From positions 1-64,000 of the forward strand of contig NZ_SZVO01000019.1 of assembly GCF_005280585.1 (NCBI RefSeq): a DNA stretch of 64,000 nucleotides, in the 5' to 3' direction. The position numbers and the translations under genes were made by a program. Below the pieces are notes generated by a model. That model made no database searches and was not told where the DNA came from. It saw nothing but the letters and a program-made list of their open reading frames with translations. Source of the DNA: Dyadobacter frigoris (GTDB taxonomy: Bacteria; Bacteroidota; Bacteroidia; Cytophagales; Spirosomataceae). Positions 16,686-25,593 of the stretch are shown here, one piece after another (within the stretch, counting starts at the first letter, position 1; each line of letters opens with the position of its first letter).

Positions 16686-17348
16686 TTAAAGAAGGTATTT
16701 GATCCTAAACCCTTTCAACCCTCTCACATACTCGGTAATTACCGGTGATTCGATATCTTTTAACAAAATTTCATAAGTATCCTCATGAAAAATAAACGAG
16801 CTATTATCATTTCGGATACGGTCAGTTCCTTTTAGGAACAAGGTTCCAACTTCACCATTCATCAAAGCTTGTTTGTCAATAAAACCTAAAAGAGAGGCGA
16901 TGGTGCCTTCACTTTCCGTCTGATGGAAGGAAATACAGAAATAATGAGAAGTTTTTGAGCCTACCTTATGAAGTTGAAATGCGGGAATGTTGAGTACATA
17001 ATCTGCTGAAAGATTTCCCGTTCGCCTTTTCATCGATTTAACGTCCAGTGAAAAGGCGTATTGCTCAGAAGTGATCAGGAAATCCTGTCCCCAATCCTGG
17101 CCGTTTGTCGCACCGAAAGATTTGGCAGGTCTGGGAAGGTGATATGTATCGGCAAAAATAGTTTCACCCAGACTTCCCGTGTACCGCATGATTCGGGTTT
17201 GGGAGAACCGCTCATTTTGATTATCCCAAATGTTTGCAATTTTATGATGACGGAGGGAATACTCTACAAGTCGGCGGGCATATTTCTTCTGCTCGTCAGT
17301 TACTGAGATTTGTATGTATGATGTTGTGCTCAAAACATTTTGCTCCAC
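16686..17348 (-). CDS. Probable PD-(D/E)XK-fold nuclease
   Basis: I do not recognise a named family in these 220 residues. The segment TGSLGETIFAD (E62 in a helix), then GQDF (D89), then AFSLDVKSMKR (D102-V-K104) has the order and spacing of the restriction-endonuclease core, with D89, D102 and K104 as metal site. This looks like a type II-like restriction or repair nuclease. It overlaps the membrane-protein gene upstream by 19 bp and is 147 bp before the adenine methyltransferase in the same direction. It could be the cognate restriction enzyme or a conserved host gene beside which the cassette inserted. Confidence 0.5.
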   Translation of the reverse strand: MEQNVLSTTSYIQISVTDEQKKYARRLVEYSLRHHKIANIWDNQNERFSQTRIMRYTGSLGETIFADTYHLPRPAKSFGATNGQDWGQDFLITSEQYAFSLDVKSMKRRTGNLSADYVLNIPAFQLHKVGSKTSHYFCISFHQTESEGTIASLLGFIDKQALMNGEVGTLFLKGTDRIRNDNSSFIFHEDTYEILLKDIESPVITEYVRGLKGFRIKYLL

Positions 17349-17830
17349 GCAAATCTTATAAGCAGCAAAGTTCCGACAAAACCGACGATAATATAGGCAA
17401 AAGGTACATAGGTAAATGCTACCAGATGGAGCCGGTCAAAGAACCACATTACTCCGATGAGTGCTGCAATGAGGGTTAGAAATCCGGATAGTTTTCCAAA
17501 ACCGGGAACAAGCGAAAATGGAATTTTTTGCTTGATGATCATCAAAGTCAAAGCCATTGAAATGATTGGCAAAAATTGTAAAATGATATTAGCCTGCCAA
17601 ACGCTTTGACGTTCAAACAGGAAAAGATAAATATTCAATGTGACGGCGAAAATACCCGGAATGCAAACCGCATAGACCAGAACCGAATAAACCAATCCCC
17701 AAAATTTAACATCACGACTACCAGTAGCCACTTGGCCGACAATCCATGCAATGCCGGGTAATAAAATGAAATACAAGGCGACCGGCCAGTAATTTGAAGA
17801 AACATTATTGAATAGATCGTGAAGTGTCAT
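17330..17830 (-). CDS. Five-helix integral membrane protein of unknown function
   Basis: The 166-residue protein has about five hydrophobic helices (roughly 16-36, 44-72, 83-101, 113-131, 140-160) joined by short loops, and ends with basic RFAWSKMF. No catalytic motif was seen. Its end overlaps the probable PD-(D/E)XK nuclease gene by 19 bp. Only 71 bp separate it from the ASKHA gene upstream, and most of that is a strong hairpin. Confidence 0.6.
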   Translation of the reverse strand: MTLHDLFNNVSSNYWPVALYFILLPGIAWIVGQVATGSRDVKFWGLVYSVLVYAVCIPGIFAVTLNIYLFLFERQSVWQANIILQFLPIISMALTLMIIKQKIPFSLVPGFGKLSGFLTLIAALIGVMWFFDRLHLVAFTYVPFAYIIVGFVGTLLLIRFAWSKMF

Positions 17831-17845
17831 TGTTTTTCAAGTGAA

Positions 17846-17887
17846 AACGGAAAAATACGAAGGATTAACCCTTCGTATTTTTCCGTT
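17846..17887. terminator. Perfect 18-bp hairpin after the ASKHA gene
   Basis: Arms 17846-17863 and 17870-17887 (left arm AACGGAAAAATACGAAGG) with a 6-nt loop and a T-rich arm on the minus strand. It ends only 15 bp before the start of the next gene in the same direction. Confidence 0.8.
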
Positions 17888-17901
17888 ATTTCAGTTTTTA
17901 A

Positions 17902-18918
17902 TTATAATGTCAAAAGAAAACCAATGGTAAAGTTAGCATCCCAGTCGAAGACAAATTCTTGACAACCCGTTGCGTCTGCAACTGCTTTGTAAATATTCAC
18001 TCCTGCTTTTGACTTCGCATTAGTCAATTTTGTATAACCAGACGGCGCGCTCAAAACAGTATAACGTTCTTTATCTTTACGTACTTCCTTTGCCATTTCA
18101 AAAGGTACACCGCCGATGATAAATGCTGTTTTTCGCAAATCAGAAGGGATTTGTTTTGCTTTCGCACCCACTTCGTCATAAACTTTTTTGTCGTCAGTGC
18201 CATCCTGAAAATACTTTGCTCCGTAAGATTCAAGTGCCTTAATTCCACTTCCTGCTATCCATGAGATCTTGGTATTTCCTGAGCCGATATCTACAACAAA
18301 AGCTTTGTTAGCGTAGCCTGCTGGCAGTACAGATTTAAGTCCCAATTGGCCTTCCTGCTCCGGAGTTACCTGGTTCACAATATAACCAAGCGACTTCAAA
18401 GCACTTGTGATCTTTGTAGTTACATCCGCTTTCGCAGCACCGGAACTCACTACGAAATGGATATCTTTTTTACCAACGCCATAGTCCAGCATTGATCCGA
18501 TGTATTTTTTCAAACCGATACGAACATCTTCATCGGTTGCCATATTTTCTGTAACAAGGCTGTTTCCGAATTCTGATTTTTCAAGTTTCCAGCGTTTCTG
18601 GCTATCGACTTTGATAATGAAGGAGTTAAAGCCACTTGCGCCAAGTTCTACAACACCTTTCAACTTTCCATCAACCGGTTCCGGAGATGTATAGGAAAAT
18701 GACTTTGAAGATGCCTCAGTTGCAGGATTTTCGTTTGTCGCAGCGGCAGTACCTTCACTACTTTCGGTAGTGGTCGCAGTTGAGTCAATTTCAGATTTTT
18801 GTTCTTTCGCCACTTTTTCAAGGGCTTGCTGGCCGCCAAAATATTTATAGCCAACGAAGATGGCCGCAATAACCAGTGCGGTAATTAATAATCTTCCGGC
18901 AACAGTTAGTCTTTTCAT
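17902..18918 (-). CDS. Membrane-anchored Ppx/GppA-like ASKHA protein
   Basis: The 338-residue protein has one N-terminal membrane helix (about 8-28), a Ser/Thr/Glu-rich linker to about 75, then an actin-fold domain. GVVELGASGFNSFII resembles the first phosphate loop of Ppx/GppA (IDLGSNSFHLLI), VTPEQEGQLGL resembles their ISGEEEARL segment, and AFVVDIGSGNTKISW their second phosphate loop. FIIGGVPFEMA may be the adenosine loop. It may hydrolyse or sense nucleotide/polyphosphate, but the acidic residues are not all conserved and no substrate is claimed. It follows two coiled-coil genes on the same strand. Confidence 0.6.
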   Translation of the reverse strand: MKRLTVAGRLLITALVIAAIFVGYKYFGGQQALEKVAKEQKSEIDSTATTTESSEGTAAATNENPATEASSKSFSYTSPEPVDGKLKGVVELGASGFNSFIIKVDSQKRWKLEKSEFGNSLVTENMATDEDVRIGLKKYIGSMLDYGVGKKDIHFVVSSGAAKADVTTKITSALKSLGYIVNQVTPEQEGQLGLKSVLPAGYANKAFVVDIGSGNTKISWIAGSGIKALESYGAKYFQDGTDDKKVYDEVGAKAKQIPSDLRKTAFIIGGVPFEMAKEVRKDKERYTVLSAPSGYTKLTNAKSKAGVNIYKAVADATGCQEFVFDWDANFTIGFLLTL

Positions 18919-18963
18919 TGTTTGTCAAAAGGTAAATTGAAAAATGTAATTGTAATAAGCAGT

Positions 18964-19977
18964 TTAGTCCAGTAAGCCGCGGTAGCTCGAATCCTTCGGC
19001 AGATCGATAGAGCGGGAAGGCTGATTAGGCGAGTCGAGTTGAATCAACTTAAAATCTCCTTTGTTATAAGCTTCAAGCATAGCCTGGCCTTTATCCGACA
19101 AGAGTCCGTTTTGAACATCAACGCCATTGATAAAGTCCATTGAAAGATCCATAGCGCGTTTCATTTCACCCAGTTTCAGGCTCATGTCGTCCTGGATATA
19201 TTCCATAGACTCATCAAAGTAGAACTTTTTGTCAGGATTTCCTTTGAAAATACTTACAGCAGTACGAAGCGCGTTGGAGCTTTCTTTAACAATTCTGTAT
19301 TCTGCTTCTTTAAGTTTTACTTTGATTTCTGTTTCCTTGATAATATAATCCGCACTTTTATTCACTTTTTCCATGAATTCAAGAATGGTCTTCATATTAC
19401 GCTGCAGCGGAAATAATTTTTCGTTCATTTCCTGTAAACCGGCACCTTCAATAGTTGCCAGAGAAGCAGTTTCCTTCATGCCCGGACGATCAGTCATTTG
19501 GCTGGCTTTGTTTGCTTCGGCAAATTTCTGTTTTATTTCTTCGTTATTCTCCGTGATTTTCCGGTTCAGTTTCACAAGTTGTCCGGCCAGAATATTGATC
19601 TGTCCCTGCATTTTTTCACGTTTTTCTTTCAGATCGTCAATGTAAATTTTCATGATCGCAATCGGATCCAGTTTGATGATCAAACCGGTGATGTTGCGCA
19701 TCAATGTTTTAAAAAGAAAGAAGACTGCCGTGCGTACATCTTTACTTGTAAATAGAAAAACTACTACTGCCAGCAAGGCAAGTAAAAAGCCAAGATATAG
19801 CGTATTCTGGGTTACTTCGATTAAGAATGCAGCCAGTTTGTTCCAGTAATATAATGCCGCAGCGCCTGCCGCTCCGAGAAAAAGCAGAGAAGTAATCCCT
19901 TCCGGCTTGCTCCAATAAGATCGCTTGGAAGCATCTTCCTGCGAGCCGCCGATTTGAGTAAAGTCTGGTGATGCCAT
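18964..19977 (-). CDS. Membrane protein with long coiled coil, unknown function
   Basis: The 337-residue protein has two hydrophobic helices (about 27-45 and 58-77), then a long charged alpha-helical part (about 105-260) with heptad-like KREKMQGQINILAGQLVKLNRKITENNEEI, and a disordered end. The architecture recalls PspA-like or scaffold proteins, but no family is recognised. It sits 11 bp after the cytosolic coiled-coil gene and 45 bp before the ASKHA gene, so the three probably form one membrane-bound complex (inference). Confidence 0.6.
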   Translation of the reverse strand: MASPDFTQIGGSQEDASKRSYWSKPEGITSLLFLGAAGAAALYYWNKLAAFLIEVTQNTLYLGFLLALLAVVVFLFTSKDVRTAVFFLFKTLMRNITGLIIKLDPIAIMKIYIDDLKEKREKMQGQINILAGQLVKLNRKITENNEEIKQKFAEANKASQMTDRPGMKETASLATIEGAGLQEMNEKLFPLQRNMKTILEFMEKVNKSADYIIKETEIKVKLKEAEYRIVKESSNALRTAVSIFKGNPDKKFYFDESMEYIQDDMSLKLGEMKRAMDLSMDFINGVDVQNGLLSDKGQAMLEAYNKGDFKLIQLDSPNQPSRSIDLPKDSSYRGLLD

Positions 19978-19988
19978 GGTTGAAGGTC

Positions 19989-20696
19989 TTATTTTAGATA
20001 TTGATTAATTTTGCTGAGATCTGAATTTATTTGCGAAACAAAGCTTTGGTATGTTACCTCAAAGCTATCTTTGTTCGCATTGATTTTGGCACTTTGTTCG
20101 GAGATCTCACCCGAAATTTGTCCCAAACGGTTTTTATTATCGTCTATCTTTTTCTGAAGATTGGCAATCTCCTGAATATAAGCATTATTATTGTCTTCCA
20201 GTTTTTTTAATTCATCGTTCAACGTGCCAACTCTTTCTTTAACAGCACGTTCTACGTCTTTTAAAAACGATTCACGGTCTTTTCCCAAAATGGAAAGATA
20301 TTGATCCGCCGAAGTTTTCAGGATAGAATTATCAGTTATTCCTCCCATGGCCTTGAAACTTGCCCAGGCAGCCTGAAACTGTTTTTCTTCTCCCAACCCT
20401 AAACCTTCCATGCTTCTCAGCGCCTGTTTATATTCAAAATAGTCGGGCCCGGGCAAGTTTGCTTTTTCAAGCAATTCCACAAAATGCTGTACAAATTTCC
20501 GGTCAACTTCTGCTGTTCCGGCTGCATTCTGTACGGTTGGAGCGGAAGTTGGTTTTGGCTGTTCAACCGGTGCTGCAGGTGCTGATGCTGTAGCAACGTT
20601 CGTATTATCTGCCGGAGAAACTTGTGTAGGCTCTGTACTTTCCTTGATAAAAAAGCTCAGTATCTTCTTACCGATACCAGGTTCAGAATCTGCCAT
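19989..20696 (-). CDS. Cytosolic coiled-coil protein, unknown function
   Basis: 235 residues: a short start with IGKKILSFFIKE, a Pro/Ala/Thr-rich linker (about 20-60), a folded helical segment (VDRKFVQHFVELLEKANLP, then FEYKQALRSMEGLG) and a coiled coil from about 145 to the end. It has no signal peptide. It is the first gene of the unit that continues with the membrane coiled-coil and the ASKHA protein. No known family is recognised. Confidence 0.55.
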   Translation of the reverse strand: MADSEPGIGKKILSFFIKESTEPTQVSPADNTNVATASAPAAPVEQPKPTSAPTVQNAAGTAEVDRKFVQHFVELLEKANLPGPDYFEYKQALRSMEGLGLGEEKQFQAAWASFKAMGGITDNSILKTSADQYLSILGKDRESFLKDVERAVKERVGTLNDELKKLEDNNNAYIQEIANLQKKIDDNKNRLGQISGEISEQSAKINANKDSFEVTYQSFVSQINSDLSKINQYLK

Positions 20697-20940
20697 GTTT
20701 TTAGTAATAGTTTAAATTTAAGTATTGAAAAGATAAGCTGTAATGTCGATTATTCGCTGTTTTACTGCTTTCTTATGTCAATATTACTAAAATTCATGTG
20801 ATTTATACATGCAGGATAGTTACAAATGGTAGCGGGGATTGATGACTGAATTTTTTAAGGGATGAATTTTTTCGATAACTTAAATAACAGAGCTTTCTAA
20901 GGATTTACAGTCAAATGAGAATAATGGCAACTTGTCTGAT

Positions 20941-21633
20941 TCAGTTCTTAAACCGTTTGCCAAAAGATTCTTCATAACTGGACCCGATCGGGATTTCTTC
21001 ACCCGCCAGACTGATTATTTTGTTCCGTACATTTTCAATACGACTAAACGGGATAATGAAAGAGCGATGCACTCGAATAAATTCCTGTTCGGGAAGTTTT
21101 TGTAACATCGCTTTCATCGTCATTCTCACTACGAGCGGCTTGGTATTTTCGATATGGATTTTGAGGTAATCATCAAGTCCTTCGATGAAAAGTATGTCTG
21201 AAAAAGCGATTTTGTGCAAACTGTAATCGGCACGAACCAGAAGAAATTTGGACGCAGGATTTTCAACAGGATTTTTGAAATTATAGTAATCTTTTGCTTT
21301 GTTTGCCGCTTGCCGGAATCTTTCAAAGGTGAAAGGTTTCAATAAATAATCTACCGCGTTTAGATTAAAACCTTCGACTGCATGTTCTGCATAGGCTGTT
21401 GTAAAAATGACCATAGCTTCATGCGGGATAGCCTGATAAAAATCAAGTCCCGACATGGATGGCATATTGATATCCAGAAAAATCAGATCGACGGGATAAT
21501 TTTCCAGATAATTCATCGCGTCATCGGTTCGGCTGAAAGTTTTCGGTAAATCAATAAAATCAATTCTGCTGCAAAAATTGGAGATAATTCTTAGCGCCGG
21601 AGGTTCGTCATCAAGTGCAATAGCCTGGATCAT
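20941..21633 (-). CDS. LytTR-family response regulator
   Basis: 230 residues: receiver domain with phospho-acceptor D54 (LIFLDINMPSM) and K near 104 (LLKPFTFERF), then a C-terminal LytTR DNA-binding domain (about 130-230; FIRVHRSFIIPFSRIENV is its typical core). Its start overlaps the sensor kinase stop by 4 bp, so the two are co-translated. LytTR regulators of this type bind paired direct repeats; no targets can be named here. Confidence 0.93.
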   Translation of the reverse strand: MIQAIALDDEPPALRIISNFCSRIDFIDLPKTFSRTDDAMNYLENYPVDLIFLDINMPSMSGLDFYQAIPHEAMVIFTTAYAEHAVEGFNLNAVDYLLKPFTFERFRQAANKAKDYYNFKNPVENPASKFLLVRADYSLHKIAFSDILFIEGLDDYLKIHIENTKPLVVRMTMKAMLQKLPEQEFIRVHRSFIIPFSRIENVRNKIISLAGEEIPIGSSYEESFGKRFKN

Positions 21634-22673
21634 GAAAGGTTTAGTTTTAGGTCGATGATAAAGTTTTCGGCATTATCCTCTATTATTAATTGGTGTTTTG
21701 CCGGATAAAGTAATTGTAAACGGGTTCTGGTATTATTTATGCCAATGCCTCCCGATGATTCCTCTGAATGATTTATCCGTACCTTATTATTACAAACATG
21801 AAGAATCAGCTCATCACGATCCGCAGTAATAGTAATTTTTATCAAAGATTTCTGTTCGGGATTTACGCCGTATTTAAACGCGTTTTCAATAAAAGAAATA
21901 AGAATCAGCGGTGCAATCTGCTTATTTAAATAGTTACCATCTACTTGAAATTCAATCAAAACGGTATCATCTAACCGGAATTTTTGCAAGGACACATAAT
22001 TTTTTATATACTCAATTTCTTTGTTGAGCGGAACGAGACTTTCACTGGCGTCCCGGATAACATAGCGCATCAATGACGAAAGCATAACCACGGCGTCGGC
22101 AGTCCTGTCAGATTTTTCGATGGCCAGCGAATAAATACTGTTCAGCGTATTGAACAAAAAATGAGGATTAATCTGGGCTTTCAAATAGGACAACTCCGTA
22201 GTTAGCTTCTCCTGTTCAGAACGTTTCAGTCTGTCATTAATTCTTAACGCAAATGAAACCACGAGACCAACCAGGAAAAGAAATAAAGTCTGGCTATTGT
22301 CAAAACCTGCGGGTGGTTTGTCAAATCGCATAGCGTGAGGCGGACGATGAGGAAAGGGTCGGGGAGCGCCAGGTGTTTTATCAAGTGTGTAAATGAAAAA
22401 CAGTATGATCAGGAAACTGCCCAGTATAAAAGTAGCGTAGGAAATGTACTTTTTGTTGAAATAAAAGCGGGGTATTAAATAGTAATAATTGGCGTAAAAA
22501 AATGCTAGCATGAGCAGATAAGAAACAAAATTGGTCCGTTCATGCGAATTCCTTTCCAATTCTGCCAGTCCCGGGAAACCGGTTGGAGCAAAAATATAAG
22601 GTAATGCCAAAAAGGCAAAAACCAGAAAAACATGAATAAAAAATTGAATTCCGGATTGTTTCATATGCGTCAA
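21630..22673 (-). CDS. LytS/YehU-like sensor histidine kinase
   Basis: The 347-residue protein has four to five N-terminal membrane helices (about 10-155). The His_kinase domain begins at LSYLKAQINPHFLFNTLNSIYS, where the His of NPHF is the phospho-acceptor. A HATPase_c domain follows (IENAFKYG N-box, GGIGINNTRTRL glycine box). It is paired with the LytTR regulator by a 4-bp overlap. The sensed signal is unknown. Confidence 0.92.
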   Translation of the reverse strand: MTHMKQSGIQFFIHVFLVFAFLALPYIFAPTGFPGLAELERNSHERTNFVSYLLMLAFFYANYYYLIPRFYFNKKYISYATFILGSFLIILFFIYTLDKTPGAPRPFPHRPPHAMRFDKPPAGFDNSQTLFLFLVGLVVSFALRINDRLKRSEQEKLTTELSYLKAQINPHFLFNTLNSIYSLAIEKSDRTADAVVMLSSLMRYVIRDASESLVPLNKEIEYIKNYVSLQKFRLDDTVLIEFQVDGNYLNKQIAPLILISFIENAFKYGVNPEQKSLIKITITADRDELILHVCNNKVRINHSEESSGGIGINNTRTRLQLLYPAKHQLIIEDNAENFIIDLKLNLS

Positions 22674-22753
22674 TTTTCTGAAATTTACGAAACCGGATGT
22701 TTACTAAAAAGCCTTTGCGGTATTTGCCGGGAATGTGTCGGTATTTCAGGTGA

Positions 22754-22783
22754 TTTGAAATGATATCCTTAATTTTACATTTG
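22754..22783 (+). promoter_or_regulatory. Promoter of the isomerase-like gene
   Basis: TTTG (22754-22757), 18 bp, then TACATTTG (22776-22783), matching the Bacteroidota -33/-7 pair. The start codon follows 62 bp after the -7 element. Confidence 0.55.
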
Positions 22784-22845
22784 AAAATGCCTTGAAGATT
22801 TTATGTTTTCACGATAGTTGATTAAATATTCTAATCCCTTTTGTT

Positions 22846-23766
22846 ATGCTTAAATTAGGTTTTAATAGTGCGATATTAAGTGATTTTGGTTTTGACCACG
22901 TGGTTAAATTTGCCGGTAACCACGGGTTTTCATGTATTGAAATGATGTGCTGGCCGACCGGAAATGCCGATAGCCGCCGTTATGCGGGTGTCACCCATAT
23001 TGATGTAAATGCGCTGACGGAACAAAAAATTTCAGAAATACATTATGCTTTGAAAGAAGCACAAGTGTTTATATCGGCGTTGGGTTATTATCCCAATCCG
23101 ATGGATCCCGATCCCATTAAATCTGAATTTTATCTGGAACATATCAAACAGGTTATTCGCGGGGCTGCCAGGCTGAATATTCCTGTGGTTACTACATTTA
23201 TCGGGCGTGATCCTTCAAAAAGTATCAAAGAAAATCTCAAAACTTTTGCGGACGTCTGGCCTGCGGTTGTAAAAGTGGCTGAGGAAAATAACGTCAAACT
23301 GGCTATTGAAAACTGCCCGATGTTTTTTACTGATGATGAATGGCCGGGCGGGAAAAATCTTGCGATCAGTCCTGCTGTTTGGGATCGAATGTTTGAAATA
23401 ATTCCCAACCCGGTTTTTGGCCTGAATTATGATCCTTCACATATGATCTGGCAAATGATGGATGAAATAAAACCGATTTATGGCTACAAGGATCGTTTAC
23501 ATCATGTGCATTTGAAAGACGCAAAACTATATAAAGAGAAACTGGATAAAGTTGGTATTATGGCTAATCCGCTGGAATATCATTCGCCAAAATTACCTGG
23601 CTTGGGTGATGTAAACTGGCGCGGCTTTTTTGGTGCGCTTACAGATGTTCGTTACCGTGGACCTGTCGTTATTGAGGTTGAGGACAAAGCTTACGAAGGA
23701 AATATTGAAGATGTTCAAAGCGCAATTCTTACCAGCCGGAATTATGTAAAACAGTTTTTTGGCTGA
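22846..23766 (+). CDS. Sugar phosphate isomerase/epimerase-like TIM-barrel protein
   Basis: 306 residues of the xylose-isomerase-like TIM barrel (AP endonuclease 2 superfamily). Metal-site residues are visible as VKLAIENCPM (Glu), GLNYDPSHMIWQM (Asp/His), HHVHLKDAK (His) and VVIEVEDKAY (Glu). Such proteins isomerise or epimerise sugars or inositols. Hydroxypyruvate isomerase and 3-keto-sugar epimerases are also in the family, so the substrate is open. It has its own promoter and a downstream hairpin and stands alone. Confidence 0.85.
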   Translation: MLKLGFNSAILSDFGFDHVVKFAGNHGFSCIEMMCWPTGNADSRRYAGVTHIDVNALTEQKISEIHYALKEAQVFISALGYYPNPMDPDPIKSEFYLEHIKQVIRGAARLNIPVVTTFIGRDPSKSIKENLKTFADVWPAVVKVAEENNVKLAIENCPMFFTDDEWPGGKNLAISPAVWDRMFEIIPNPVFGLNYDPSHMIWQMMDEIKPIYGYKDRLHHVHLKDAKLYKEKLDKVGIMANPLEYHSPKLPGLGDVNWRGFFGALTDVRYRGPVVIEVEDKAYEGNIEDVQSAILTSRNYVKQFFG

Positions 23767-23786
23767 TAATCAAGCTATTAATTATG

Positions 23787-23824
23787 AAAATCAGCGTTGG
23801 TCGAATTGCGTTAACGCTGATTTT
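23787..23824. terminator. Bidirectional terminator, 12-bp perfect stem
   Basis: AAAATCAGCGTT (23787-23798) pairs with 23813-23824 around a 14-nt loop and is followed by ATTTTC. It lies between the convergent isomerase-like and glycosyltransferase-like genes. Confidence 0.78.
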
Positions 23825-23844
23825 ATTTTCTCCCGGCTTGTTTG

Positions 23845-25461
23845 TCAGGGTTTGCGTTTGTAAATCCTGACTCCTTCAATATTTTCGATCAGAGAGTAAT
23901 ACTTATTTACGTAATTTCTGATTTGCGGTATATTGTTGTGCGGAGAAAGAATTTTAGCAAAGGTGGAATAACCTTCCGGCTGGGTAACATCTACAAAAAC
24001 AGACGGTTTGTTTTTTCTAATATCGTTTAAAAAATCGGTGGTCCAGTACGGAATTAATCTTGATTTCAGGGCAAAATGAAAACTGTGTGCATCACGATAT
24101 CCCATGGGTCTTTGAGCCCTGACATACAATTGATCGCGCCATCCCCAGACAACAACCGGCTCGTCGTGCCTCGAATTTTTTCTAATGCTGGCTATTATTT
24201 TTTGATCAAGATGCGCGTGAATGGCAAGCAGGCTTTTTTCTTTTAAAAGTAGATTTTTACCAGCTATAATTGTTCCGCTTACAAGAAAGAAAAGCAGGCA
24301 ATATTTTTGGACGATTGCAGGTGATATTGAAATAATAATTCCTGTAAAAAGGGTAACCGGAACCCATAAGTACAACTTGTAATGACCGAAAGAATTTCCC
24401 GATTGTAAAATGGCATACAAACAAACAAAAATATAGAGTAAGGAGAAGAAGAAGAAATTTTTCTGCCGTGCAGAGGTAGGCTGGCGTTTAATAACGTTTG
24501 CGATAACGCCAAGTGATATGATGATCGTTGCAGCTAAAAAGTACCATTTTGAATCATCATAAAAATAAATAAACCTGAAAATTCTTACCAGATTGAAACG
24601 GTCACCAATGGGAACATCTGAAAATTGGGTTGTATAGGCATAGTAGAAATAATTCCAGAAGTAATTATTCCAAAAGATCATCAGACTTCCTTGCGAAAAG
24701 TAATACAGATTGATCAGGATAGTAGGGAGAAGTCCTCCGATAATAAGAATTAAAGCACTTTTCCAGCGTTTTTGTATCAGTATTTCAATTAAGAGTGCCG
24801 TGGTAATAAAAATTCCCATGGGTACATTTTGGAATTTTACATAAACGAGACTTCCCATTAGAATGCCAAATACCAGTAGTCCCGGATTGTTTTTCCACTG
24901 ACCATCACAATAAGACAAATATGCATAGGTAGAAGCCGTGAGCATCAGAACGCTTAGCTGCTCTGAATTGTAGGCAGTGTAATCAGAAACGAAAGTAGTT
25001 CCAATTAGTAAACAAAAGCCCCAAATTAGAATGAGGCTGGTTTGTTTTGAAAGAAAAAGATCAAAAATTTTATATAGAAAAAATGTGGTCGCCAACCAGA
25101 ATATAAGTCCGATGCATTCCGAAACAACATAACCCACATTTATTCCAAGTTTGGATACAAGGACAAGAGGAAGAACCGTTAACGGGCGAGAATCCGTGTA
25201 ATTCAAAAGTGTCCAAAGCCAGGCGGGGTAGTGATTTACTGTATGCATTCCACTAAGCCAGGTGCTGGTATCAATATTGGATTCAACTTCTTCCATATAA
25301 AGAAAGCGGATCAAAAAAGTCAAAACGAGGAAACCAACAACGAAAAATTCAGGATTACTGATTGAATTTTTGTTCGGTTTTAAATAGGATTTACCAAGCG
25401 AGAATGTGATGAAAAGTAATACCGAGAATAGAATTAATTTAAAGTAAAAATTATATATCAT
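23845..25461 (-). CDS. Multi-pass GT-C-like membrane protein (putative glycosyltransferase)
   Basis: 538 residues with about ten or more hydrophobic helices and a soluble C-terminal part (about 430-538). The loop after the second helix holds EEVESNIDTSTWLSG with acidic residues, as expected for the first external loop of GT-C enzymes that use lipid-linked sugars. I see no family-specific motif beyond that layout, so the role in glycan or lipopolysaccharide assembly is inference. It is a single gene, convergent with the isomerase-like gene. Confidence 0.55.
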   Translation of the reverse strand: MIYNFYFKLILFSVLLFITFSLGKSYLKPNKNSISNPEFFVVGFLVLTFLIRFLYMEEVESNIDTSTWLSGMHTVNHYPAWLWTLLNYTDSRPLTVLPLVLVSKLGINVGYVVSECIGLIFWLATTFFLYKIFDLFLSKQTSLILIWGFCLLIGTTFVSDYTAYNSEQLSVLMLTASTYAYLSYCDGQWKNNPGLLVFGILMGSLVYVKFQNVPMGIFITTALLIEILIQKRWKSALILIIGGLLPTILINLYYFSQGSLMIFWNNYFWNYFYYAYTTQFSDVPIGDRFNLVRIFRFIYFYDDSKWYFLAATIIISLGVIANVIKRQPTSARQKNFFFFSLLYIFVCLYAILQSGNSFGHYKLYLWVPVTLFTGIIISISPAIVQKYCLLFFLVSGTIIAGKNLLLKEKSLLAIHAHLDQKIIASIRKNSRHDEPVVVWGWRDQLYVRAQRPMGYRDAHSFHFALKSRLIPYWTTDFLNDIRKNKPSVFVDVTQPEGYSTFAKILSPHNNIPQIRNYVNKYYSLIENIEGVRIYKRKP

Positions 25462-25593
25462 AAAGTATAGAATGCAGGTTTCGCAAGAGTAATATAATCG
25501 AAATTAGATTACAATCATACGAATAATAATACTTTTTATCCAATGGCACAAACAGTAACTTATCAAAAAAATTCTATTTCTTTAATAAAGGTT

